From TH-plancto1 sp031431195 (GTDB taxonomy: Bacteria > Planctomycetota > Planctomycetia > Planctomycetales > Planctomycetaceae), in assembly GCA_031431195.1 (NCBI GenBank), contig JANPCU010000008.1:6835-70834 (forward strand): a DNA stretch of 64,000 nucleotides. Reading direction: 5' to 3'. Below, in pieces: positions 48,787-57,290 of this stretch. Numbering within the stretch: the first letter of the stretch is position 1; each line of letters opens with the position of its first letter. Below the pieces are notes generated by a model that saw nothing but the letters and a program-made list of their open reading frames with translations, was not told the origin of the DNA and did no database searches. A program made the translations under genes and the position numbers.

Positions 48787-48886
48787 TGACGCAACCCCGT
48801 TGGGGTTGGGGCTCTCGCTAGAATTGTGACCCAGGGTAGCTCGCGGCGAGCAACCCTGGGCTACGCGGCGAGACCCCGTGGGGGTC
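48787..48886. repeat. Right inverted repeat of dead transposase unit
   Basis: CGCAACCCCGTTGGGGTTG-type palindrome, then CCCAGGGTAGCTCGCGGCGA with GCAACCCTGGG, then GACCCCGTGGGGGTC: the mirror of 48151-48246. The whole unit, repeats plus gene, spans 48151-48886. Confidence 0.92.
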
Positions 48887-49018
48887 GGGAAGGATGTCGG
48901 CCACTGAGAATCTGCGCAGCATTGGCAATTACCGGATGTGAGCAGGTAATATCGTGGGTCGGTGAGTGGGGCGATGCGATCCCATCCACCGGTTCCCATC
49001 TTTTCGGACATCCCTTCC

Positions 49019-50041
49019 ATGACACGATTGTTTCTGGCGTCACTGGCGCTCGGACTTCTCGGACAGGCTGCGGCCTTCGCTCAAGACGCTCCCGCGACCA
49101 TTCCTGCAGCCACGCCTGCTGCACCAATGGCACCGGCCACCTGGCAATATCCCGTCGACGCGGCGGTCAGTGCGGATGGCACGTACTTCATCGCTGATCG
49201 CAAGCTGCCGGGAATCTGGAAGCTGAAGGACGGAGTGAACACGGTTTTGTATCAGGGCTCGAAGAAATTCCGCACGCCCATGAATGCGGTGCGGTGCGTA
49301 CATGTCGCCGCCGATGGGATGCTGTATGCGGGAGATTCGGCCACGCGCGAGGTCTACTCGGTCTCCCCCACCGGCGAGGCCAAGGCCCTCACCCACGGGT
49401 CGATCGGGATTCCGACCGCCATTACCGTCGTCGAGGGCACGGTCTACGTCACCGACCTGGAACTCCAACGCATTTGGAAGTTCCCCGCAGCTGGACTGCC
49501 TGATACGCAACATCCGACTGAGTTCGCCGTGATCGGTGGCTGTCGCGGGCTGTTCGCCGATGACAAGGGGTTCATCTGGGTGCTCTCCTCGCTGAAGCCT
49601 CAATTGAGGAAGTTCACCGCAGACGGCAAATCCGAAACGGTCGTGGACGACCTCGTGTTCGAGTTCCCGCATCAGGTCACCGTGACGACCGATGGCACAG
49701 CTTACGTCACCGATGGCTATGCGAAGGCGATCTGGAAGATCGCTCCCGGCGGCCAGCCCGAGAAGTGGGTCAGCGGGGAGCCGTTCCAGAACCCGATCGG
49801 GATTCGACAACAAGGAGCCGACTTCATCGTCTGCGACTCGCGGGCGAATGCACTGTTCAAGGTGAACACCGAAGCCAAGGTCGAGAAGATCTTCGGCGGC
49901 CCCCCGAACCCGCTGCCGGTGGCTCCGGCGGTTGCTGCACCTGCGGCCTCGCCGAGACCGAAGGAAGCCCAGCCCGCTGTGGCTCCGGCTGCTCCAGCAG
50001 CCGACAAGCCTTCGGACGCGTCATCCCCCCCACCAAAGTAG
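49019..50041 (+). CDS. Exported NHL/SMP-30-like beta-propeller with Pro-Ala-rich tail
   Basis: 340 residues from ATG 49019, which opens a signal peptide (MTRLFLASLALGLLGQAAAF); the frame from 48962 is rejected. Six-bladed propeller repeats are visible: VDAAVSADGTYFIADRKLPG, VHVAADGMLYAGDSATREVY, VEGTVYVTDLELQRIWKFPA, VTVTTDGTAYVTDGYAKAIW and QGADFIVCDSRANALFKVN. The last 40 residues are Pro/Ala-rich, perhaps a cell-wall linker. It is probably a periplasmic binding or lactonase-type protein; catalytic residues are not assigned. Single gene. Confidence 0.82.
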   Translation: MTRLFLASLALGLLGQAAAFAQDAPATIPAATPAAPMAPATWQYPVDAAVSADGTYFIADRKLPGIWKLKDGVNTVLYQGSKKFRTPMNAVRCVHVAADGMLYAGDSATREVYSVSPTGEAKALTHGSIGIPTAITVVEGTVYVTDLELQRIWKFPAAGLPDTQHPTEFAVIGGCRGLFADDKGFIWVLSSLKPQLRKFTADGKSETVVDDLVFEFPHQVTVTTDGTAYVTDGYAKAIWKIAPGGQPEKWVSGEPFQNPIGIRQQGADFIVCDSRANALFKVNTEAKVEKIFGGPPNPLPVAPAVAAPAASPRPKEAQPAVAPAAPAADKPSDASSPPPK

Positions 50042-50089
50042 TGAATGCACAGTCTCGAATTGTCTCAGTGAGTATGCTTGGGGACATCT

Positions 50090-50542
50090 GTGTCGCGATT
50101 CAAGAAGATGCGAGAGAACCCAGAGATCTACTCATTAACCGAGTTGGAGCAGGACGATTGGGGGCCAGCGAAGTTTGATTCTTCGCTCGTTCAATCAATT
50201 CATCGACTGCGAAACAAACCTCTCGGAGAACTGTCCCCTGGCGACATCCGGATGTTGATCGGTCAGCGAGTCGGGCTGAGGTTTCTCGTTCCACTCGCGA
50301 TGGGTGTGATCGAAAGCGACCCATTCATTGATTCCAGCTTCTTTCCAGGAGACCTTTTGTTGTATCTGCTCAATCTTTCAGACTACTGGTCAGTGAATCA
50401 TGACGTGCGAGATCGGATGACCAAGATCGCAATGCTTGCGACTGAGCGGATTCATGGGGAAGACGACTTCGCTACTACGAAGCAAATCCAAGAAGCTCTA
50501 CAGAAGTACCTTGGCCTCTATGTTCGCACGACCGATTCATGA
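50090..50542 (+). CDS. Contact-dependent growth inhibition immunity-like (CdiI) protein, orphan
   Basis: 150 residues from GTG 50090, which follows GGGGA by 5 nt; a TTG at 50078 is the alternative. It matches my recollection of the CdiI-type immunity family: SLTELEQDDWGPAKFDSSLV, QSIHRLRNKPLGELSPGDIR, MLIGQRVGLRFLVPLAMGVI and FFPGDLLLYLLNLSDYW. There is no signal or membrane helix. Such proteins neutralise a cognate toxin; no CdiA or CdiB toxin gene lies within the window, so it is either an orphan guard, a distant-locus partner or a family member with another role. It abuts the MEKHLA gene (12 bp). Confidence 0.75.
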   Translation: MSRFKKMRENPEIYSLTELEQDDWGPAKFDSSLVQSIHRLRNKPLGELSPGDIRMLIGQRVGLRFLVPLAMGVIESDPFIDSSFFPGDLLLYLLNLSDYWSVNHDVRDRMTKIAMLATERIHGEDDFATTKQIQEALQKYLGLYVRTTDS

Positions 50543-50554
50543 ATGGTGGAAAAC

Positions 50555-51028
50555 ATGAACCTCCTTCACCCCTGGCAAGCTCCCGACTGGCAACAGCAGA
50601 TTCAACGCCTGCTGAACTCGTATGTTCAGTACGTCGGCACGGAGTTGATCGACCGCTCTGGGACATTCGAGGAACAGGCACAGCGGGTGTTTGAGGCTCA
50701 CTACGTAGTTGTCTCCCACGGGACGCAGTCCGACCCGATTCTGAACTCGGCCAACGCGATCGCACTGCTGCTGTGGGCCATGCCGCTGGAGCATTTTCTG
50801 GAGACTCCCTCGCGGTTGACCGCCGAACCAATGCACCGCGACGAGCGGGAGCGGATGCTCGAACAGACCCGCCGCCAGGGGTACATCGACGACTATCAGG
50901 GAATCCGCATCTCCTCGACCGGTCGACGATTCCGCATCGACCGGGCGACGGTGTGGAACGTTGTCGATGAACACGGTGAGCCCGCCGGACAAGCGGCGAC
51001 GTTCTCGGAATGGGTGTTTCTGGATTGA
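50555..51028 (+). CDS. MEKHLA-domain protein
   Basis: 157 residues from ATG 50555; an ATG at 50543, directly after the upstream stop, is equally in frame. The MEKHLA (PAS-like) domain covers almost the whole protein: FEAHYVVVSHGTQSDPILNS, ANAIALLLWAMPLEHFLETP, SRLTAEPMHRDERERMLEQT, RRQGYIDDYQGIRISSTGRR and FRIDRATVWNVVDEHGEPAG. The domain is a PAS relative thought to sense small molecules or redox state; no output domain is attached. It is probably co-transcribed with the CdiI-like gene. Confidence 0.85.
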   Translation: MNLLHPWQAPDWQQQIQRLLNSYVQYVGTELIDRSGTFEEQAQRVFEAHYVVVSHGTQSDPILNSANAIALLLWAMPLEHFLETPSRLTAEPMHRDERERMLEQTRRQGYIDDYQGIRISSTGRRFRIDRATVWNVVDEHGEPAGQAATFSEWVFLD

Positions 51029-51044
51029 GTGTTTCGGAAGGGAT

Positions 51045-51115
51045 GGGACACGGAACACGCGGAAGACACGGATTGTAAATGGTTTTTCTCCGTGTTGTCC
51101 GTGTGTTCCGTGTCC
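51045..51115. repeat. Dispersed inverted repeat before sulfatase
   Basis: GGGACACGGAACACGCGGAA and CCGTGTGTTCCGTGTCCC face each other around an AT-rich loop. The family also occurs inside the cytochrome gene near 8252. Confidence 0.88.
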
Positions 51116-51146
51116 CCCAATTCGGTTCTGGTGAAGGATGACTGCC

Positions 51147-52619
51147 ATGCGAAACTGTGTTCTATTGGGCCTCCTGATACTCGTGGCCATCGGCCTTGGT
51201 CAGGACGCAGGGGCCGCTGACTCGAAGCCGCCGAACATCCTGTTCGCGATCGCCGATGATTGGGGCCGTCATGCGGGGGCGTATGGCACCCCCGAGGCCC
51301 GTACTCCAACGTTCGACCGCATGGCTCGTGAGGGTCTGCTCTGTGAGCGGGCGTATTGCACCTCGCCGAGTTGTACTCCCTCGCGGGGAGCGATCCTGAC
51401 GGGTCAATGGCATTGGCGGCTCGAGGGAGCTGCGAATCTGCACTGTGTCTTCCCGGACAAGTTCCGCACGTTCCCCGAAATCCTCACCGAGCGCGGGTAC
51501 ACTTGCGGGCTGTTCGCCAAGGGGTGGGGACCGGGGAAGACGCAGACGCCGATGCGGAACATCGCGGGCCAGCGGTTCCCGGACTTCGAGACGTTTCTCA
51601 AGAAGCGACCGGCTGGTAAACCGTTCTGCTTCTGGCTCGGGTCGGTCGACCCGCATCGTCCCTTTGAAGAAGGCACCGGAAAGCAGGCCGGATTCGACCT
51701 CGCCCAGATCGATGTCCCCGCAGCCTTTCCCGATGTGGAACTGGTCCGCAGTGATATCGCGGACTACCTGTTCGAGGTCGAGCGGTTCGATGCCCTCGTC
51801 GGCAAGGCCGTCGCCGCTCTCGAAGACGCGGGCGAACTCGACAATACGATCGTCATCATCACGAGCGACCACGGCATGGCCTTCCCGCGTGGCAAGAGCA
51901 ACTTGTATGACCTGGGGACCAGTGTCCCGTTCGTGGTCCGCTGGCCGGGCGTGGTACAGGGAGGCCGCACGACCACCGACTTCATCAGCCTGCAAGATGT
52001 CGCCCCGACGCTGCTGGAGGCCGCTGGTCTCCCGATCCCCGCCGACATGACCGGTCGCTCATTGATGCCACTGCTGAAGAGCGACCAATCGGGACGCATC
52101 GACCCCGCGCGCGATCACGTTCTCACCGGCAAGGAGCGGCACGTTCCGTCCCAACTGGCCCCCGACATGGGCGGCTACCCGTGTCGCGCGATCCGCACGG
52201 ACCGGTATCTCTACATCCACAACCTCCGACCCGACCGCTGGCCTAACGGCAGTGGCGACTACGAGCACTCGGCCATCCCCGGGGTCTGGTACGGTGACAC
52301 TGACAACGGGGCCACGAAGACCTACCTGATCGACAACCGGACTCGCGAGCCGCAGCATCAACGGGCGTATGACCTCGCCTTCGCCAAGCGTCCGGCAGAG
52401 GAACTCTACGACCTCGAACTCGACCCGGAACAGGTGTCCAACATCGCCGACGACCCCCGTCATGCCGTGGCGAAGCAGAAGCTCTCCGACCAGTTGGCCA
52501 GCGAACTCAAGGCCAGCGGAGATCCGCGTTCGCTCGGGCAGGGCGATGAGTTCTTCGAGCAGTATCCGTACTTGGGCGAAGGGCCGAAGCATCCCAGTTG
52601 GAAGGGTCGCGGCAAGTAA
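51147..52619 (+). CDS. Exported sulfatase
   Basis: 490 residues from ATG 51147 (GAAGGA 8 nt upstream); ATG 51138 would add three. A signal peptide covers about 1-24. The sulfatase core starts PPNILFAIADDWGRH (metal ligands Asp37/Asp38), with the modification motif C-T-P-S-R at 76-80 in SPSCTPSRGAILTG; Cys76 should become formylglycine. GLFAKGWGPGK, SVDPHRPFEEG and the metal site TSDHGMAF follow. It hydrolyses sulfate esters, likely of algal or host glycans, in the periplasm. An anaerobic or aerobic maturase must act in trans; none is in this window. Confidence 0.96.
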   Translation: MRNCVLLGLLILVAIGLGQDAGAADSKPPNILFAIADDWGRHAGAYGTPEARTPTFDRMAREGLLCERAYCTSPSCTPSRGAILTGQWHWRLEGAANLHCVFPDKFRTFPEILTERGYTCGLFAKGWGPGKTQTPMRNIAGQRFPDFETFLKKRPAGKPFCFWLGSVDPHRPFEEGTGKQAGFDLAQIDVPAAFPDVELVRSDIADYLFEVERFDALVGKAVAALEDAGELDNTIVIITSDHGMAFPRGKSNLYDLGTSVPFVVRWPGVVQGGRTTTDFISLQDVAPTLLEAAGLPIPADMTGRSLMPLLKSDQSGRIDPARDHVLTGKERHVPSQLAPDMGGYPCRAIRTDRYLYIHNLRPDRWPNGSGDYEHSAIPGVWYGDTDNGATKTYLIDNRTREPQHQRAYDLAFAKRPAEELYDLELDPEQVSNIADDPRHAVAKQKLSDQLASELKASGDPRSLGQGDEFFEQYPYLGEGPKHPSWKGRGK

Positions 52620-52622
52620 TAC

Positions 52623-54521
52623 TCAGTGCCGGTGTCGAGGGGCTTGCCCCCCAGGGTCGGTACGCTGCCTGATTGCCCCCCACGCGATCACAAAGAGTAC
52701 GCTGACCACCGCCCAATGCCACGGCCCAAAGACCACTGTGGCGTTGAACATCATGAATAGAAACACGCTGTGCACAAGCCACTTTCGGCGAGGTGGACTC
52801 ACTGGTGTTCTCCCCAGAGCCTCTCTCCAGACTCGCACCGCATCGACGGCCCAGAACAGCAGGAACACATAGTTGATATACAGCCCGCCGGGCCAGTTCC
52901 AGCCAGTAACTTCCGCCGTCCGTTGAGCCGTATGCGTGAGGGCACTCGCGTGACTCCAATGGTGGAGAAAGTGGAACGCACAGGCGACATGAGCGGTCAA
53001 TGCGAGCAGTCCAGCTGTCCAGAAACAGGCCACTCCGACCGATGGTTTTGCCTTGTCTCGTGGACGAGCAGCGAGCCAGAGGGCGATCAAGTAACACACC
53101 ACCGACAGTTGGGCGGTATGGGCGATCATGCGGTCGCCGAAGGAGGCCGGCGGGGACGGGATTGGTTTTCGTGCCCGCGTGTTGAACCAGAATAGACGAT
53201 CGCACTCGGCAGCCATGTCTTCGATTTCCCGAGCCTGCCGTTGCCCAGTCCAGCGATCCGGCATCAACTGTTCCGGCACGCGCAGAGTGACACCGTAGGT
53301 TTCCTCCAGATGGCGAGCGACAGCCAGCCGGTAGCGTCTTTGTGGGTAGATGGGACAGCGGCGAGTTTCGAACGACCACTGATCGATGGAGACCGGCCTC
53401 CAGGTGCTAAGGGCCTCAGCAGGCCCGACGTGAGATTGCAGAACTGCTGGTAACCGAGAGACCTCCTCGTCACGGATTCGAATCACGACCACTTCGGGGC
53501 GAGAAGAGTAGACCGCCCAAGCGGGCCAGTGATCGCACAGGCCGACGCCCTCCAGTGCGGGCCAAAGACTCAAACCCACGCTGGCCATCAGGCAGAACCG
53601 ATCACCCAGCGAGAGTGACGCGAGACCATCCCGTACGACGGACATCCTTGTCCGTCGACTCTGTGGAGAAGCTGCCTCTGATCCCGAGAGACCGTGAACC
53701 AGAGTCGCCTGCTCCAACAGCTCCCCTCGCCGCCAGAACAGCAGCGGCACACTGACCAGAAAGAACAGATTCCATAGCAACACCCCCGGCAGCTGCTCCC
53801 GGCCCAGCGGCCCCAGCGCCAGTAACAGCGTCAGGTGCATTCCCACAGCACCTGCGACACCCCACCGCCTTGTTCGAGGGAAACCGAGCAGCGCTGCCAC
53901 GAGCAACTCACCCATAGGGAAGGTCAGCATCCCGAGGGATGAACTCGATCCCCAGGCCGAGACCTCAACCCCCAGGGCACGTAGTAGCCCCTGCCACAGC
54001 CACGGCCCCTGCGTCTGTATAAACCCCGCATCGAATTTAGAGACCGCAGAGTAGAAGTAAATGCCGACCACCAGCACGCGGCAGCACCGCCGCGCCGCGC
54101 GGGGCGACGCCACAGTCAGAAACAGCATGAGCCACAAAAACTCCCACGCCCAGACTTGCAGCCGCTGCTGATCGAGGAGCATGCTCCCGGCCAGACAGGC
54201 GATCCAGATCGTACTGGCGATGACGCTCTCTGGGGCCCCAGCGACACCGATCGGCGAACCGTGTCGGCCCCGTCCCCATTGACGCGCCGCAAGCCAAGCC
54301 ACAGCGAGTCCACTCAGCACCAACCCGCATGCCAGTACGAGGTCAATACTCGCTGGCACACTCAGCAGGCCGCGAAACCACGGGATCGACGGATAGTTCC
54401 CTGGGCTGTTCCATAAAGGCCACGTCGCAGTGACCAGCCATACACCAAACACCGCCACGCACAGCCTCAGTGGGGCCAGGTCGTGGGCATCGACATCATC
54501 GATTTGCGGGGGAATGGTCAT
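52623..54521 (-). CDS. Large multi-pass membrane protein
   Basis: 632 residues from ATG 54521; longer starts (54560, 54620) reach toward repeat DNA at 54613. Roughly a dozen helices fall in two blocks split by a soluble region (about residues 350-450, VVVIRIRDEEVSRL, RYRLAVARHLEETYGVTLRV). Motifs such as YFYSAVSKFDAGFIQTQGPW and FHFLHHWSHASAL recall the HTTM / vitamin-K-carboxylase-like group, but the match is loose and I do not assign an activity. A palindromic repeat codes RRTRMSVVRD in a loop (53633-53658). Its stop lies 3 bp after the convergent sulfatase stop. Confidence 0.7.
   Translation of the reverse strand: MTIPPQIDDVDAHDLAPLRLCVAVFGVWLVTATWPLWNSPGNYPSIPWFRGLLSVPASIDLVLACGLVLSGLAVAWLAARQWGRGRHGSPIGVAGAPESVIASTIWIACLAGSMLLDQQRLQVWAWEFLWLMLFLTVASPRAARRCCRVLVVGIYFYSAVSKFDAGFIQTQGPWLWQGLLRALGVEVSAWGSSSSLGMLTFPMGELLVAALLGFPRTRRWGVAGAVGMHLTLLLALGPLGREQLPGVLLWNLFFLVSVPLLFWRRGELLEQATLVHGLSGSEAASPQSRRTRMSVVRDGLASLSLGDRFCLMASVGLSLWPALEGVGLCDHWPAWAVYSSRPEVVVIRIRDEEVSRLPAVLQSHVGPAEALSTWRPVSIDQWSFETRRCPIYPQRRYRLAVARHLEETYGVTLRVPEQLMPDRWTGQRQAREIEDMAAECDRLFWFNTRARKPIPSPPASFGDRMIAHTAQLSVVCYLIALWLAARPRDKAKPSVGVACFWTAGLLALTAHVACAFHFLHHWSHASALTHTAQRTAEVTGWNWPGGLYINYVFLLFWAVDAVRVWREALGRTPVSPPRRKWLVHSVFLFMMFNATVVFGPWHWAVVSVLFVIAWGAIRQRTDPGGQAPRHRH
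53633..53658. repeat. Intragenic palindrome in membrane protein gene
   Basis: Core GACGGACATCCTTGTCCGTC, the same as 702-770 and 11085-11110, but read in a third frame as RRTRMSVVR, in a loop between two membrane helices. Confidence 0.9.
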
Positions 54522-54612
54522 CCCGGCATTGTCTCGGTTGCGAGGGAGATGTTCCACCATAGCCAGTCCGGTGTGCCGAGTTGGAATGCATTCGCCTTTG
54601 GCAGTATCCAGA

Positions 54613-54752
54613 ACCAGCAACCCGACGCGTGAGCGAGGGCCGCCGCCAAATCGCGTCCAAGGTCGAGGGGAAGTCCAACACCTCTTCTGGGGGCCGAGCT
54701 CTCGGAGAACATCGAGAGGCGTACGCCCTCGCTCACGCGTCGGTTTGCTGGT
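54613..54752. repeat. Inverted-repeat element, 140 bp
   Basis: The left arm ACCAGCAACCCGACGCGTGA continues to GCGAGGGC; the right arm GCCCTCGCTCACGCGTCGGT continues to TTGCTGGT. Arms are 28 bp, about one mismatch apart, with an 84-bp spacer containing CTCTTCTGGGGG. The rest of the gap (54522-54985) shows no gene. Confidence 0.88.
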
Positions 54753-54985
54753 TCAGGGGCCGAACTTGATCGAGGGGGCTGATCTTGAACTTTGGTCACT
54801 TTCCGCAGGTGGAGATCGAACGTTTTGCCCGCTGACCCGCGATGGATTGCGGTTCGAGTGGTGGATGGGAACCACGAAAGGCACGAAAAGAGGAGGTTGG
54901 GTTGTTGAGCCTTACGTGACTGCACATCCATCTCTATTATAAAGATTATCTGGATGGGGGAGATCAACACGGCCGGGAGAACAGC

Positions 54986-55477
54986 ATGGACTTTTGGATG
55001 GTTCGCATCTTCAATTGGCTCAAGGGGATCACTCTCTTGGCGTTTGCTTGGATTGGTGCCACGGCCATGATGTTCGGTCCCTTCTTCTCGACCCCCTCTC
55101 TGGAAAAATGCAAGAAGATCTCCGGTCCAGTGGAGGTTGAAACGGGATCGGAGGTGGTTCAGGGAAGAAGCGTTTCGTGTCATGAATTTCACGTTGGAGG
55201 CAACATCCGGGGAGCGAAATATCTCCCTTGGTTTCCTGACTACAACCGTATTATCACGATGATCCAACCCGATCAGCCGGTGACGATTTGGACCGATTCG
55301 GATAAGAAAGGTTGGATCTGGCAAATCGAACAGAATGGCCAGATCATTGTGTCCCATGCTGAAATCTATGCGACTTGCTGGGAGATCGAGAAGAAGGATC
55401 GGTACATTGGTGGCTGTCTTATGTATCTGATGGCTACAGGGACAACATGGTTTTGCTTCAAGTACCTTTTTCACTGA
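54986..55477 (+). CDS. Hypothetical membrane protein
   Basis: 163 residues, ATG preceded by GGGAGAACAGC. Two membrane helices, one near each end (about 13-34, GITLLAFAWIGATAMMFGPF; and about 143-160, GCLMYLMATGTTWFCFKYLF), enclose a soluble loop with EVVQGRSVSCHEFHVGGNIR, DQPVTIWTDSDKKGWIWQIE and several Cys. I do not recognise it. The codon pattern is less GC-rich than its neighbours, which may point to recent gain. It stands alone between a repeat element and argJ. Confidence 0.7.
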   Translation: MDFWMVRIFNWLKGITLLAFAWIGATAMMFGPFFSTPSLEKCKKISGPVEVETGSEVVQGRSVSCHEFHVGGNIRGAKYLPWFPDYNRIITMIQPDQPVTIWTDSDKKGWIWQIEQNGQIIVSHAEIYATCWEIEKKDRYIGGCLMYLMATGTTWFCFKYLFH

Positions 55478-55604
55478 GCAACAGGAGATTGGGAGACGAC
55501 TCCTCTCTGGGCAGCAAAGACGGAACCTCTTAGCATGCGGGTGTGTCACGAGCCGGTGAATTGTTCCCCGGGTTGGTCTTCTCGCTGTCTAGGAATGGCG
55601 TGTC

Positions 55605-56795
55605 ATGTCGCAGGGTGTCAGTCTTCCGTTGGGGTTTCAAGCTGCGGGTCATGCGTGTGGGATCAAGGCTGACCCGCATAAGCTGGACTTGGCACTATTC
55701 ATATCCGACACGCCCTGCTCGGCGGCGGGGGTGTTCACGCAAAACCTCGTCGTCGGAGCCCCGGTCAAGGTCTGCCGCAGCCGCTTGCCTCGCCAGACGG
55801 CGCGCGGTGTCGTCATCAACTCCGGCAACTCGAATGCCTGTACCGGGGATCGCGGGATCGCCGATGCCGAGTGGATGACCGCAGCTGTCGCGAAAGTCAT
55901 CGGTGGGTCGGCGGAGGATTATCTGGTCTGCTCGACGGGAGTGATTGGTCGCTTCCTGCCCAAGGAGAAGATCGCGGCTGGGATTCCGCTGGCCGCTGAG
56001 AAGCTGGGGCGGACGGCGGAGCATCTCGAAACCGCCGCCCGGTCGATCATGACAACCGACACGGTGCCGAAGATTGTGACCCGGAAGCTCTCCTCGGGCG
56101 GGAAGACTTGGACGTTCACGGGGGTGTGCAAGGGGGCGGCGATGATCGCTCCCAATATGGCGACGATGCTGTCGGTCATCATGACCGATGCGGCGATCTC
56201 GGCGGAAGAGACACATTCACTCGTCAAGCACGCTGTCGACCGCAGCTTCAACTGCATCAGCGTTGATGGCCACACGAGCACCAGTGATACCGTCCTGCTG
56301 CTGGCCAATGGACAGGCCGGTCCGGTGCCGAAGGAACTGCACGCGCAGCTGCAGTCGACGATGGATGATGTGGCGATGGCCTTGGCTCAGTTGATCATTC
56401 GCGATGCCGAGGGGGCGGAGCACTTCGTCACGATTGACGTGCATGGACTGCCGACACGCGAGGCAGCGTTCCGGATTGCGAAGACGGTGGCGGACAGTGC
56501 CCTCGTGAAGACGGCGATCACCGGTAACGACCCGAACTGGGGCCGGATCGTGTCCGCAGCGGGATACGCGGGGGTGCCGTTTCAGGAGGAGGACTGCTCG
56601 TTGACCGTGAACGAGATTCCGCTGTATCGGGAGGGAACTCCCGTGGCGTTTGATGCGAAGCAGGTCTCCGACGCGATGGCGACCGGCGAGGTGCGGATCG
56701 TCCTGCACTTCACCCTGGGCAAGGAGGCGGTGCGGTTCTGGACGAGCGATCTGACGGCGGAGTATGTGCGACTCAACGCCGACTATACGACCTGA
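55605..56795 (+). CDS. argJ: Bifunctional glutamate N-acetyltransferase / amino-acid acetyltransferase
   Basis: 396 residues from ATG 55605, with AGGA about 10 nt upstream. ArnT-unrelated; the ArgJ family pattern is full: GFQAAGHACGIK, VVINSGNSNACTGDRG, STGVIGRFLP, the self-cleavage motif KGAAMIAPNMATMLSV with the nucleophile Thr187, ISVDGHTSTSDTVLLLANG and ITGNDPNWGRIVSAAGYAG. The precursor cuts itself at Ala186-Thr187 into two subunits. It transfers acetyl from N-acetylornithine to glutamate (and perhaps from acetyl-CoA) in arginine synthesis. No other arg gene is adjacent. Confidence 0.97.
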   Translation: MSQGVSLPLGFQAAGHACGIKADPHKLDLALFISDTPCSAAGVFTQNLVVGAPVKVCRSRLPRQTARGVVINSGNSNACTGDRGIADAEWMTAAVAKVIGGSAEDYLVCSTGVIGRFLPKEKIAAGIPLAAEKLGRTAEHLETAARSIMTTDTVPKIVTRKLSSGGKTWTFTGVCKGAAMIAPNMATMLSVIMTDAAISAEETHSLVKHAVDRSFNCISVDGHTSTSDTVLLLANGQAGPVPKELHAQLQSTMDDVAMALAQLIIRDAEGAEHFVTIDVHGLPTREAAFRIAKTVADSALVKTAITGNDPNWGRIVSAAGYAGVPFQEEDCSLTVNEIPLYREGTPVAFDAKQVSDAMATGEVRIVLHFTLGKEAVRFWTSDLTAEYVRLNADYTT

Positions 56796-57290
56796 GTTCA
56801 ATCGAACGTCGAGCGAATCGAGAAGTCTCCGCTGGGGAGTGGTGAAGTGTAAAAACTCCACGCATCGCCGGACGAACTCTGTCCTGATAAGGCCGCGCAA
56901 TCGTTGACCGATCGCAGGCGGCCTGTCATGAGACCTTAGTGTTTCATGACGGGCAGGATGCGTGAAACTCCGGCTCAGTCAAGCGGCCATCAAGGGATTC
57001 CGACTGACTCGACGAGCCGATTCGCGGAGACGCGAGTCCTCCGGAATCTACCAATTCTCTCGAGCATGCCGGTCCTGCATGATGTCGGGGAGCAATCTCG
57101 CAGCGGGCATCACCTACACCATGCGATGCCCAACCGAGATCACCGCGAGTTCGAAAATCGAAAATCTCCGCTTGCGGTGATCTGCTCATTGACGCAAGAT
57201 TATCTGACGTACGGATGGCAATTGGGTGAATCTCTGTGCATAATCGATCTCACATACAAATAGACCGATGGGTCTAATGGGGATTGAGAA
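56796..57290. other. Gap between argJ and kinase gene
   Basis: 495 bp. Open frames on both strands overlap each other and lack ribosome sites, so none is called. I see no strong repeat of the families found elsewhere. The AT-richer last 80 bp (GTGCATAATCG; CTCACATACAAATAG) probably hold the kinase promoter, but no -35/-10 pair fits well. Confidence 0.4.

Noticed and set aside
56946..57263. 105-codon plus-strand open frame before the kinase gene
   Set aside because: Overlaps two other frames of similar length, has no ribosome site and reads as non-protein-like sequence.
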